Assembly: GCF_014649995.1 (NCBI RefSeq)
Contig: NZ_BMUC01000024.1
Location: 22,110-86,109 of the forward strand
Reading direction: 5' to 3'
Source: Streptomyces griseoflavus
Lineage (GTDB): Bacteria; Actinomycetota; Actinomycetes; Streptomycetales; Streptomycetaceae
DNA length: 64,000 bases
Shown piece by piece: positions 16,956 to 25,611 of the stretch (its first letter is position 1; each line of letters starts with the position of its first letter). The notes beneath the pieces were generated by a model. That model was given only the letters and a program-made list of their open reading frames with translations, did not search any database and had not been told where the DNA came from. Both the position numbers and the translations under genes were made by a program.

Positions 16956-19900
16956 CGGCGGCGGCCCTTGCGGGTGGCGCGGGTGGCGAGTTCTTCGTAG
17001 GCCGGGGCGTCACCGGCGCGGACACGCTCCCACGCGCGGGTGAACAACTCGGGCACCGGTACCGCGGGGGCGGTGCCGCGCAGCGGGTAGAGGCCCTGCT
17101 TCCAGATCTCCACCGGCAGGGCGGGCGACTTCAGGTCCAGCCAGCCGCAGGGCAGGAACAGGGTGCGGCCGGCCCGGGCCCGCTTCGCCTCGACGACCAG
17201 CCCGCCGGCCGCCGCCAGTTCGGCGCGGGCCTTCTTCATGCGGGCCGGCTTCCAGCCGGTCCGGCGGGCGCAGTTGCGGTCCGTCGGGTCGGGCAGGGCG
17301 AGCAGCTGGAGGTAGAGCGCCGCCGCGTCCTCGCCCAACCCGTGGGCCGAGGCGACCTCGGCCACCAGTCCGGGCACGCTGACGGACGGATCCTGGGCGT
17401 ACCCGGTGGGGCCCTCCGGGCCCGTTCCGGCCGCCACGGCGCGGGCGAGTCCGTCACCGACGATCGTCCGCAGTGCCCGCATGCCGTCGCCTCGTCCGGG
17501 GCCGACCAGTCCCTCGACCAGCCCGAACACGGGATCGTCCGCGTGGTCGAGGGCGGCGGTGCGCACCAGGACCGCTTCCTGGTCGCCGTACCAGGGACGC
17601 AGGACCAGGGCCTCGCCGACACGGGTGAGACCGTCGGGACCGGCGCCGCCGGTGGCGGGCAGCCCGTACGCCTTGCGCAGTTCCGCGGCGGTCGACGAGC
17701 CCTTCTCGGTCCACTCCAGGTCCAGGTCGAGCAGGAGCCCGGGGTCCGCGAGGCGGCGGCGCAGCGCCGCGAGTCCTTCGGGCAGCGCGGCGCGCAGGGG
17801 GTGCCCGTACGGCAGCGAGTAGGCGAGTCCGGCCAGGGAGGACACGGCGTGTGTCAGGCCGTACCGTCCGGGCAGTGCCCGGGGGTCCTCAGGGACGAGG
17901 TTGCCGTCCTTGTCGGGCCGCTGCACGGTGGTGCGGCTGAGCCAGGGCGTGCGGCGCGGGTTGAGCACCTTCTCGACGGATCCGGCGGGCAGCCCCGGCA
18001 TGAACAGGTCACCGACCAGGTCCTCGGGCAGCCGGAGGACGCCGCCGAGACGCTCGGTCCACACCAGGCCCGCCGCGTCCGTGTCCGGTCCGGCGGTCCA
18101 CAGGTCACCGGGGTTCCGGGGCAGCAGGGCGCCGACGAGGGCCGCCCTGTCGGCGTGCTCGACCGAGCTCAGCAGTGCGTCGCCCAGCTGCTTCTGCCGT
18201 GGCTTCAGGCCCGTCGCGGCGCTCACCTCGTCGGTCAGCCGGGGCGGCTCTCCGGCGAGCAGCAGGGCCGCCTGCACCGGTCCGAGTCCGCCTCCGGTGG
18301 CGGTGGACAGGGCGGCGGGGGCTTCCGGCTGCCAGGGTGCGGGGCCCTTGTCCCGGACGAGCGCGGTCACCGCGGCCAGCTCGTCGGCCGGGAACACCGG
18401 CGGGTGTGCGCTCTCGCGTCCCGACGTGAAGTGGGCGACGGCGCCGAACCGTCCGGTCGGGTCGTGGTCGAGGGCCAGCCAGTTCACGCGCTGGTGCTGG
18501 TGGTCGACGCTCTGGCAGCCGAGGACGACGACGGTGCGGCCGGCGCGGCGCAGCACCTGACCGGCGCGGTCCTGTTTGCCTCGCGGCTCGCTCAGCACGA
18601 CGTCGCGCAGCGCGGCTCCCGGTGCGGCCAGCGGGCCCTCCGTGACCGCGTCGAAGAGCAGCAGCAGGGCCCTGCGGTGCGCCGGCGTCAGGGTGGGTGA
18701 GGCGGCGCGGTAGGCGAGCGGGCGCAGCGCGTCCAGCAGGGACGGCCATGCCGGGCCCTCGGCCGGGACGGTGCGCTCGTCGCTGGTCCAGCCGTCGGCG
18801 GGTCCGGTGAGCCGGGCGGTGGCGGGCAGGGCCTTGCCCTCGGCGGGCTTGCCGGTCAGGACGTGGTTGACGGCGCGGATCTGCCGCAGCACGGTCCACC
18901 GCTGCCCGTTGCCCCACCAGCCGTGCTGCTCGGCGAGGCCCTCGGTCGCCTCGCGCAGCGTCTGGTCGTCGCCGTCCTCGGGACGGTAGTCGGCGAACAT
19001 GCCGGCGATCTGCGGGGATGGCGTCCTGGGCCGCTCCGCCGGGGGCTCGACGAAGGCGGCGACGGACTCGGCGAGTCGCAGCACCGCGTGCACGAGGGCG
19101 GTGACGCCGGTGAGGACGCGGGGCTGGGTGAGGGCGGGAAGGCAGCGGGAGACGACCGTGCGCAGGGCTTCCTCGGCGGTCGGGACCGAGGGCTTGCCGG
19201 TAGGCCGGCCGGCCGCGGCCTCGGCGTCCGCGGTCGCCCGCTTGGCCGCCGCCATCTCGGCCTGCCGTTCGGCCAGCGCACGGGCTCCCGCGCGCAGCAG
19301 TTCCCCGGCCTGCTCGTCGCTCAGCGCGCGCAGGACCGCGGAGGCGTTCTCGTCGCGGGGGCGCAGGGCGTGCCAGAAGTCGACCGGCGGGACGAGCGGT
19401 GTGCCGGCGGCGAACTCGCCGCCGCGCTGCAGCGGCGTCAGTCTGCCCAGTTCCCGCAGGCCGGTGGTGTGGTCCGTCGTGTACCAGGTGACCTGACGGT
19501 ACTGGGCGGCGACGACGGGTTCGACGCCTCCGGGCAGCCGCAGCGCGCCGAGGGGAACGCCCGGTATCCGGTGGCCCGCCGCCGGGAGGGTGGTGGTCCG
19601 GCCGTCGGGGGTGCCGACGGTGGTGCGTGCGTCGTCGCCCTCGCCGTCGGTGCGCACCCAGCGGCCGAGGACCGTGCCGTCGGTGCCGAACGGGCTGTGC
19701 TCCAGGCCGGGCTGCAGGGGCAGCACCGTGCAGTGCTGCTGGAGCAGGGTGGCGCCGTCGCGGATGCCGGAGCGCAGGAAGGCGGGCAGGGAGGCGCGGC
19801 CGTGGGTGCCGGTGGCGGGGTCGTACTCGAGCCACACCTGTCGCGGACCCTGCCGTCCCTGGCGCCAGTGGGAGGTGCCGTCGCCGATGACGGGGCGGCG

Positions 19901-21994
19901 GGGCGGCAGGACCGTGTCTCCCGCCCGCAGGGTGCGCCCGCCGGTGGCGCGGCCGCCGTCGGGCAGCGGTATCGAGGTCTCGCCCGCGTCCTGGCCGCCG
20001 TGCCAGGAGGGGAGCTTCTCGCCGCCGAGGGGGAACACCTCGGCCGGGCGGGCCGACCAGTAGCCGTGCTGTGTGCCGCCCTCCCGCCACATGACGAGCA
20101 GTTCGCCGTCCGTGTAGCGGAACGAGGGCCGCTGCCAGCGGTCCAGTCCGGCCGGCAGCCGCAGGTCGTGTTCGAGCGCGATGGCCTGCGGTCCCACCAC
20201 GATCACCTTGTGCCTGCGGGAGAGGATCAGGAAGGGCCATGACTCCTCGACGGCGAGGGTGTCGTCGCCGTCGCGCCGGGTCTCGGCGTGGAGCCTGAGC
20301 ACCGCCTCTTCGAGGGCGGGCCAGCCCAGTTCGTCCGGGATGCCGGCGCGCAGGGTGTTGCCGAGCAGCGGTGCGATGTCGAGTGCGGCGGCCCGGGCGA
20401 CGGCCCGCGGGCTGATCCGGGCGGCGACCGTACGGAAGGGACGCAGCCGTTCGAGCGCGGCACGGGCGCTCGCGAGACCGGCCGCGCCGTCCAGCTCGGC
20501 GGCGGCGTCGTCCAGCCACTCGCGGAGCACCTCGGCGAGCACGGGGTGGGCGGCGATCCTCTCCAGCAGGGCGGTGCCGGCCCGCTGGCGGTTCAGGTTG
20601 CCGACGGCGTCGCGGAGCAGGCGCCGTCCGAACGGGTCCGCGGCCGTGGCCGTCAGGTCGCGTCGTCCGGTGCGGGTGTCCTCCATCCACCGGCCGAGGC
20701 CGAGGTGGACGTCCGTGCCGGCGCCGGGCCGGGTCAGCGGAACGTCCTCGGCGACGCACAGGTCCAGCAGGTCGAGGTCGGCGCCGGCGTGCCAGCGGCC
20801 GGTGAAGAGGTCCACGGGGCGGCCGTCCGCGCGCAGCCGGGGGGCCATGCGCCCGACGAGGGCGAGGGTGGCCGGGGAACGGTCGCTGACCGTGCCGCCG
20901 TGCTTGCGGTGCAGTGCCCAGCGGGTGAGCCAGTCCGCCGCGTCGGTCCCGTCCGGGGCGTCGGCCCCGCCGGTCAGCAGCCGGTCGGATCCGGTCTCCG
21001 CGAGCAGCGCCAGCCAGAACTCGTCGTCCTTCGTGGAGCGGCCGAGCCCCGCGGGCATGATCTCCAGCAGCCGGGCCCGTACGGCGGGCTGCCGCTCGGC
21101 GAGGACGACGAGGGTCGCCCGGTAGGTGTTCCAGAAGGATGCGGGGGCGCGCACGGCCGCGGGCGAGGTGAGCAGGTCCGCGACGAGGGCGCACTCCTCG
21201 GTGACCCGGTCGAGTCCGGCAGCCTTGATCAGGGTGCGGGCGTCCTGGGGCAGGGAGGCGTAGGGCGGCATGCCGGCGGCGCAGCGCTCCACGGTCAGCT
21301 GCCGGAACTGCGCCCACGCGTCGGCGGGGGTGAGCCGTGCCGAGAGGGCCTTCACGTGTTCCTTGAGGGCCTTGACCGTCAGCGCGCCGGCGAAGGCGAA
21401 CTCCAGGAACACGGCGCGCTGCCGCTCCTCGTCCACGGTCAGCGCGTGCACCCGCTCGGCGTCGCGGGCCTTGCCGAAGAAGGCGGCGGCGTAGGTGGTG
21501 TTCTCGTACTGGAGGAAGACGCGGGCGGCCTGCTCGTAGAAGGTGGGCAGGAAGTGCGGGACGGCCCGGCCGAGCCGCTCGCCGAGCGCTTCGAAGCCCT
21601 CCTTGGCGGTGCCGGGGCGGGACTTGGCCTGCCGGGCGAGCCGCTCGACGTCCCGCACCAGGGCCAGTGCGTGGTGGCCGTTCGCCGGGTCGTTGACGAG
21701 TGCCCAGGCGGGGAAGCCGAGGGTCTCCCGGCGCACCTGTCCGACCTCGCGGGTCCCGGGCTCCCTGACCAGCCCCAGGAAGTCCAGGGCGAGGTCCTCG
21801 GCGTCGCCGAGGGTCGCGGGCACGAGCCGGACGACCTTCCGCTCGTCGAGCGCGGCGTGGGTGTAGGTGCGGGCGGTGAGGACATCGGCGTCCTCGCGGT
21901 CGGTGGCGCCCCGGGGAAGCACGGCGCCCGCGTCGAGCAGGGCGGCCGAGGTGGCCTCGTCGAAGGTGATGCCGTCGTACTCGTACGCGGTCAC
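16952..21994 (-). CDS. Very large (1680 aa) protein of the MoxR/vWA operon, DUF4132-associated
   Basis: A 1680-aa soluble protein starting at GTG 21994, overlapping the stop of the DUF4132 gene by 4 bp. The N-terminal 600 residues are helix-rich (for example RAVPHFLPTFYEQAARVFLQ and DAERVHALTVDEERQRAVF). The centre has beta-rich stretches with WREGGTQHGYW and GDGTSHWRQG. Near residues 1570-1620 there is a winged-helix-like segment (DRNCARRTGWKPARMKKARAEL followed by a basic wing). No catalytic motif is obvious. In other genomes proteins of this size sit next to DUF4132, MoxR and vWA genes. Here the DUF4132 domain is encoded separately just upstream, so the two proteins probably form one functional unit. 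Confidence 0.8.
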   Translation of the reverse strand: MTAYEYDGITFDEATSAALLDAGAVLPRGATDREDADVLTARTYTHAALDERKVVRLVPATLGDAEDLALDFLGLVREPGTREVGQVRRETLGFPAWALVNDPANGHHALALVRDVERLARQAKSRPGTAKEGFEALGERLGRAVPHFLPTFYEQAARVFLQYENTTYAAAFFGKARDAERVHALTVDEERQRAVFLEFAFAGALTVKALKEHVKALSARLTPADAWAQFRQLTVERCAAGMPPYASLPQDARTLIKAAGLDRVTEECALVADLLTSPAAVRAPASFWNTYRATLVVLAERQPAVRARLLEIMPAGLGRSTKDDEFWLALLAETGSDRLLTGGADAPDGTDAADWLTRWALHRKHGGTVSDRSPATLALVGRMAPRLRADGRPVDLFTGRWHAGADLDLLDLCVAEDVPLTRPGAGTDVHLGLGRWMEDTRTGRRDLTATAADPFGRRLLRDAVGNLNRQRAGTALLERIAAHPVLAEVLREWLDDAAAELDGAAGLASARAALERLRPFRTVAARISPRAVARAAALDIAPLLGNTLRAGIPDELGWPALEEAVLRLHAETRRDGDDTLAVEESWPFLILSRRHKVIVVGPQAIALEHDLRLPAGLDRWQRPSFRYTDGELLVMWREGGTQHGYWSARPAEVFPLGGEKLPSWHGGQDAGETSIPLPDGGRATGGRTLRAGDTVLPPRRPVIGDGTSHWRQGRQGPRQVWLEYDPATGTHGRASLPAFLRSGIRDGATLLQQHCTVLPLQPGLEHSPFGTDGTVLGRWVRTDGEGDDARTTVGTPDGRTTTLPAAGHRIPGVPLGALRLPGGVEPVVAAQYRQVTWYTTDHTTGLRELGRLTPLQRGGEFAAGTPLVPPVDFWHALRPRDENASAVLRALSDEQAGELLRAGARALAERQAEMAAAKRATADAEAAAGRPTGKPSVPTAEEALRTVVSRCLPALTQPRVLTGVTALVHAVLRLAESVAAFVEPPAERPRTPSPQIAGMFADYRPEDGDDQTLREATEGLAEQHGWWGNGQRWTVLRQIRAVNHVLTGKPAEGKALPATARLTGPADGWTSDERTVPAEGPAWPSLLDALRPLAYRAASPTLTPAHRRALLLLFDAVTEGPLAAPGAALRDVVLSEPRGKQDRAGQVLRRAGRTVVVLGCQSVDHQHQRVNWLALDHDPTGRFGAVAHFTSGRESAHPPVFPADELAAVTALVRDKGPAPWQPEAPAALSTATGGGLGPVQAALLLAGEPPRLTDEVSAATGLKPRQKQLGDALLSSVEHADRAALVGALLPRNPGDLWTAGPDTDAAGLVWTERLGGVLRLPEDLVGDLFMPGLPAGSVEKVLNPRRTPWLSRTTVQRPDKDGNLVPEDPRALPGRYGLTHAVSSLAGLAYSLPYGHPLRAALPEGLAALRRRLADPGLLLDLDLEWTEKGSSTAAELRKAYGLPATGGAGPDGLTRVGEALVLRPWYGDQEAVLVRTAALDHADDPVFGLVEGLVGPGRGDGMRALRTIVGDGLARAVAAGTGPEGPTGYAQDPSVSVPGLVAEVASAHGLGEDAAALYLQLLALPDPTDRNCARRTGWKPARMKKARAELAAAGGLVVEAKRARAGRTLFLPCGWLDLKSPALPVEIWKQGLYPLRGTAPAVPVPELFTRAWERVRAGDAPAYEELATRATRKGRRR

Positions 21995-22845
21995 GCCGCA
22001 CGCTCCTCGTCCTCGATGTCGCGTCCGGCGTACAGCGCGGCCGCCATGCGCATGCCCTCCGACCAGGCCACCGGCCCCACCTGGCCGAGCTTCAGTGCCC
22101 GGCCGGCGGTGTCGGTGAAGACCAGGGGGCCGGTCTCCGTCTCCGCGTAGCCGTCGTAGTCGCCGACCCACACGCGGGCCTCGACGCCGCGGCCGTCCTC
22201 CAGCACGGAGCACACGGCGTGGCCGCCGCGTACGCGGTATCCCAGTTGGGTCGCCCGGCCGTGCAGGAACCTCAGCTCCTTGAAGGCGCCGCCGGCGTAG
22301 TCCTCGACGGAGGCTGCCTCGGTGTCGAGGGCCGGGGGCCGGTGCCACACCTCGCGGAAGAGCTGCTGGGCGCGCTGCTCGATGCCGATCTCGACGGCGA
22401 ACTCGCGCAGGTCCTCGAGGTCGTCGAGCAGCACCGGGTGCGGGAGGCGGACCAGGCCGGGGGTGATCCGGACGGTGTCGCCGTCGAGGTCGACGAGGCC
22501 GAGACCGCGCTCGGGGTCGGCGTCCCGCAGGAACCCGGCCACCACGCCGTCCGCCCCCGTGACGACCGTGTCGCGCAGGGCGGCCTGCCAGGCCGGGTCG
22601 GGCCACACCCGCGCCAGGACGGCGAACGGCACCGGAAGGGAGCGCACCATCCACCGCTCGACGTCGGTGAGGCACTGCCGCTCGTGCCGCTCGAGCCACT
22701 CGACGAGCTGCCGCAGTCCCACCACCGCGGGATCGTCGGCGATCTTCGGCGGTACGGACTTCAGCCGCCGTCCGGCCGCGTTGCGGCACACCACCTTGCC
22801 GTCGTCGAGGGCGACTTCGTAGCCGCCGGCCGACACCCACCCCAT
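21991..22845 (-). CDS. DUF4132 domain protein (MolR/YehI-like), first gene of the operon
   Basis: A 284-aa protein. The middle segment VRITPGLVRLPHPVLLDDLEDLREFAVEIGIEQRAQQLFREVW matches the DUF4132 core (an HPLLL-like motif followed by an IxQPFxQLxR-like motif). The C-terminal ELRFLHGRATQLGYRVRG also fits. The start at 22845 (MGWVSAGG) is preferred to ATG 22860 because GGGAGG lies 5 nt before it, inside the longer frame. The N-terminus YEVALDDGKVVCRNAAGRRLKSVP looks like a small WGR-like or beta module. This is the first gene of the five-gene unit. Confidence 0.75.
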   Translation of the reverse strand: MGWVSAGGYEVALDDGKVVCRNAAGRRLKSVPPKIADDPAVVGLRQLVEWLERHERQCLTDVERWMVRSLPVPFAVLARVWPDPAWQAALRDTVVTGADGVVAGFLRDADPERGLGLVDLDGDTVRITPGLVRLPHPVLLDDLEDLREFAVEIGIEQRAQQLFREVWHRPPALDTEAASVEDYAGGAFKELRFLHGRATQLGYRVRGGHAVCSVLEDGRGVEARVWVGDYDGYAETETGPLVFTDTAGRALKLGQVGPVAWSEGMRMAAALYAGRDIEDEERAA

Positions 22846-23063
22846 GTGTGCCTCCCGCATTCACAATGATCAAGTGACGGGAACCTTAGAGCAGGGCTCT
22901 GACAACGGGTTCCGGCCCTGACGACGCGGGGGCGGACGGTCCGGTTCTCCGGCCGGGCGGGCAGGGCCATCGGGGTGGCCGGGCGCCGTGTCGGGAGGCC
23001 GTTCCCGGGCGCCCTGGCCATCCTGGGTCACGACGGCCCCTTCCCAGCGACGAGGAGCACGGC

Positions 23064-23306
23064 ATGCCCACGGACCCGGTCGGACGATTCCTGACGGCTC
23101 TGGACCCGGAGCACCGGGAGGCCGTCAGCGGCAGACCGCGTGCGGAGCAGGAGCGGCTCGCGGCCGCGTGGGAGCGGGAACTGGAGGCCGACACCGCGCT
23201 CGACTCCCTGGACGAGCTGTCACCGCCCGCTGCGGAGGCGGAGGCGGCCCGCCGTGTCATCGGCGGCGAGACCGGTGACAGCGGTGCGGGAGCCGCGCGG
23301 GGTTAG
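23064..23306 (+). CDS. Small acidic hypothetical protein (80 aa)
   Basis: An 80-aa protein, MPTDPVGRFLTALDPEHREAV, with a strongly charged, helix-prone middle (RAEQERLAAAWERELEADTALDSLDEL). A GAGGAG site precedes the ATG by 6 nt. No signal peptide or membrane segment is present. I do not recognise a family. It lies between the divergent MoxR operon and the convergent DUF4396 gene. Confidence 0.55.
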   Translation: MPTDPVGRFLTALDPEHREAVSGRPRAEQERLAAAWERELEADTALDSLDELSPPAAEAEAARRVIGGETGDSGAGAARG

Positions 23307-23316
23307 GGCCCCGCGG

Positions 23317-23766
23317 TCAGTGGTGGGCGTGGACGACGGCGTGGCCCTTGCCGCGGCCGATCATCCACTTGTTCACCGGCGTGGTGATCACGAACGCGAC
23401 GGCGAAGCCGCCGAGCAGCGCCGTCCAGAACAGGCTCTCCGACAGACCGGCCTCCATCGCGCCCGGTGTCAGCGCGATGATGCCGTTGTCGACCAGCTCC
23501 ATCACCGCGATGGAGACCGTGTCGGCCGCCAGCGCCACCTTGATCGCGGCCCTGAGGGACAGGCCCGACCGCAGGACGGCGAAGAGGGTGAAGGAGTAGC
23601 CGAAGAGGAAGGCGAGGGAGATCGCCAGGATCATGGTCGATACGTTGCCCCACGCCAGTGCGGTGCCGATGACCATGCCGAGGATCTCTCCGACGGCACA
23701 GCCGGTCAGGCAGTGCAGGGTCGCTCTCACCGCTGTCGTCCAGGACGCGCCGTGGTGCTGGGTCAT
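23317..23766 (-). CDS. DUF4396 membrane protein
   Basis: A 149-aa protein with about four membrane helices and the DUF4396 pattern ATLHCLTGCAVGEILGMVIG near the N-terminus, followed by SLAFLFGYSFTLFAVLRSGLS. It has a His-rich tail (VVHAHH). The start at 23766 (MTQHHGAS) is chosen because the GAAGGGGG site is 9 nt upstream of it; the ATG at 23775 has no room for one. The paired Cys and the terminal His residues could bind metal. The upstream CsoR-like operator suggests copper- or thiol-linked control. Function is not established. Confidence 0.8.
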   Translation of the reverse strand: MTQHHGASWTTAVRATLHCLTGCAVGEILGMVIGTALAWGNVSTMILAISLAFLFGYSFTLFAVLRSGLSLRAAIKVALAADTVSIAVMELVDNGIIALTPGAMEAGLSESLFWTALLGGFAVAFVITTPVNKWMIGRGKGHAVVHAHH

Positions 23767-23821
23767 TCCCGTCATCCCCCTTCGCTTCGCGGGTGCACAG
23801 CCGGTCACCTCCCCGCCAACC

Positions 23822-23840
23822 TATACCCCTAGGGGGTATA
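23822..23840 (-). promoter_or_regulatory. CsoR-family-like operator upstream of DUF4396 gene
   Basis: TATACCCCTAGGGGGTATA is a near-perfect inverted repeat with the TA-CCCC/GGGG-TA layout of CsoR-type (copper or persulfide sensing) operators. It lies about 56-74 nt upstream of the DUF4396 start. On the minus strand TAGGTT, just downstream of it, is a plausible -10, so a bound repressor would block RNA polymerase. No csoR gene is in this window, so the regulator would act in trans. Confidence 0.6.
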
Positions 23841-23974
23841 TTCCCGGCGCGGCGGAGAAGGCGGTCGAGGGTTCCGCCGGCCCGGTGGCCGGCTCACGGT
23901 TCCCCTGAGCGCGCGTCAGCCGCCACGCGGGGGGAGGCGGTACGGATCGAGGCCCGCCGCCGCACCCGTTCACC

Positions 23975-24577
23975 TCACGCCGGTGTCCCCTCGCGGCCCC
24001 GGCAGTGGCGCAGGCAGGAGGTGACGACCACGAAGGGCCAGACGGACTGAACGGCCGTCACCACCCGTTCCGCGACACCCGCGGCACCGTCGAGGTGCGT
24101 CTCGATCAGGAACCAGACCGCACCGGCGGCCATCACGGCGGTCGCCGCGCAGGCGGGGGCCGTCCGCAGCGCCCACGGGGCGGCTCCCCCGCCCTCGGCT
24201 GCCAGGACCGGCCACACGGCCAGGAGCACGAATCCGACGACGGCCACCGAACCGTGCCGCAGGGAGCCACCGCTGCTGGGCACCGGGATCAACGCCACCA
24301 CCAGGGCCGCCACTCCCCCTCCGGCCAGCGCCAGGCGCCCGGCGGCGGCCGCCGGGCGCAGCCCCCAGGCGGTGAGCAGATGACAGACCCCCAGCGCGAA
24401 GAGCGCGCCGGTCATCACCCAGAACCCCGCGGCCCCGTACGCCGCCAGGACGCTGATCGTCTGAGTGACGGGGTCGTACGCGGATCCCTCCAGTGACGCG
24501 GCGATCATCCAGCCCGAGATCAACAGCAGCGGGGCGCACCCCGACGAGAGCAGGACCCATCTGGGAACAATCGGCAT
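23975..24577 (-). CDS. DUF998 family membrane protein
   Basis: A 200-aa protein with six predicted membrane helices. It begins [23 protein letters not shown] and contains [26 protein letters not shown], the conserved opening of DUF998 proteins. It should sit in the cytoplasmic membrane, and the family function is unknown. It diverges from the alpha/beta hydrolase gene, and the shared upstream region contains a long inverted repeat, so the two may be controlled together. Confidence 0.75.
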   Translation of the reverse strand: MPIVPRWVLLSSGCAPLLLISGWMIAASLEGSAYDPVTQTISVLAAYGAAGFWVMTGALFALGVCHLLTAWGLRPAAAAGRLALAGGGVAALVVALIPVPSSGGSLRHGSVAVVGFVLLAVWPVLAAEGGGAAPWALRTAPACAATAVMAAGAVWFLIETHLDGAAGVAERVVTAVQSVWPFVVVTSCLRHCRGREGTPA

Positions 24578-24610
24578 CGAACCACCATAGAACGCACCAC
24601 CCGCTCCGGT

Positions 24611-24645
24611 ATCTCGTCCCAGTACGTCACGACATGGGACGAGAT
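24611..24645. promoter_or_regulatory. Perfect 11-bp inverted repeat in divergent promoter region
   Basis: ATCTCGTCCCA (24611-24621) and TGGGACGAGAT (24635-24645) are exact inverted copies separated by 13 bp. The repeat lies 34 bp from the DUF998 start and about 100 bp from the hydrolase start, in the region shared by two divergent genes. It may be a repressor operator for both, and the hydrolase could be the induced function. No regulator gene is adjacent. Confidence 0.5.
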
Positions 24646-24745
24646 GAGACCCGCCCGGCGGGAGCGTAGGGTGATGTGGGTGCGTTCGCCGTGGTCCGCG
24701 GGCCGCGGGTACGAAACCCTCAGTCCTCTCGTGGAAGGACCGACC

Positions 24746-25576
24746 ATGGGCACGGTCACCACTCCTGACGGCACGGCCATCTTCTACAAGGACTGGGGCC
24801 CGCGCGACGCCCCGCCGGTCGTCTTCCACCACGGCTGGCCGCTGAGCGGCGACGACTGGGACAACCAGATGCTGTTCTTCCTCTCGCACGGATACCGCGT
24901 GATCGCCCACGACCGGCGTGGTCACGGCCGCTCCAGCCAGTCGCCGGCCGGCCACGACATGGACACCTACGCCGCCGACGTGGCGGTGCTGACGGACGCC
25001 CTCGATCTGCGGGACGCCGTGCACATCGGGCACTCGACGGGCGGCGGCGAGGTCACGCGGTACGTGGCGCGCGCGAAGCCGGGCCGGGTCGGCAAGGCGG
25101 TGCTCGCCGGCGCGGTACCACCGGTCATGGTCAAGTCGGACAGCAATCCGGGCGGTCTGCCGGTCGAGGCCTTCGACGAGCTCCGCGCGGCCCTCGCCGC
25201 CAACCGTTCGCAGTTCTACCTCGACCTGCCGTCGGGCCCGTTCTACGGTTTCAACCGGCCCGGCGCGGCGGTCTCCCAGGGACTGATCGACAACTGGTGG
25301 CGGCAGGGGATGGCGGGCGCCGCCAATGCCCACTACGAGTGCATCGAGGCCTTCTCCGAGACCGACTTCACCGAGGACCTGAAGGCCATCGACGTCCCGG
25401 TCCTCGTGGCGCACGGCACCGACGACCAGATCGTGCCCTACGCGGACTCGGCGCCGTTGTCGGCCGCACTGCTGAAGCACGGCGCCCTGAAGACGTACGA
25501 GGGGTTCCCCCACGGCATGCTGTCGACCCATCCGGACGTCCTCGACCGGGACATCCTGGAATTCGTGAAGTCGTGA
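24746..25576 (+). CDS. Alpha/beta hydrolase, non-heme chloroperoxidase-like
   Basis: A 276-aa alpha/beta hydrolase of the cofactor-free haloperoxidase/esterase group. The nucleophile elbow GHSTGGGE contains Ser97, the acid is in HGTDDQIVP (Asp226/227), and the base is His256 in [17 protein letters not shown] and [11 protein letters not shown] are typical family segments. Such enzymes hydrolyse esters or lactones and show perhydrolase activity. The protein is cytoplasmic, with no signal peptide. ATG 24746 begins the conserved [10 protein letters not shown]. Confidence 0.88.
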   Translation: MGTVTTPDGTAIFYKDWGPRDAPPVVFHHGWPLSGDDWDNQMLFFLSHGYRVIAHDRRGHGRSSQSPAGHDMDTYAADVAVLTDALDLRDAVHIGHSTGGGEVTRYVARAKPGRVGKAVLAGAVPPVMVKSDSNPGGLPVEAFDELRAALAANRSQFYLDLPSGPFYGFNRPGAAVSQGLIDNWWRQGMAGAANAHYECIEAFSETDFTEDLKAIDVPVLVAHGTDDQIVPYADSAPLSAALLKHGALKTYEGFPHGMLSTHPDVLDRDILEFVKS

Positions 25577-25611
25577 CGCCGTCCCGGGCGCCGTCGCGCG
25601 ACGCGGTCGCT

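Noticed and set aside
22846-23063. ECF-type promoter (GGAACC ... TCTAAG) upstream of the DUF4132 operon
   Set aside because: The spacing and -10 match are only approximate, and the elements are too common in GC-rich DNA to report as a feature.
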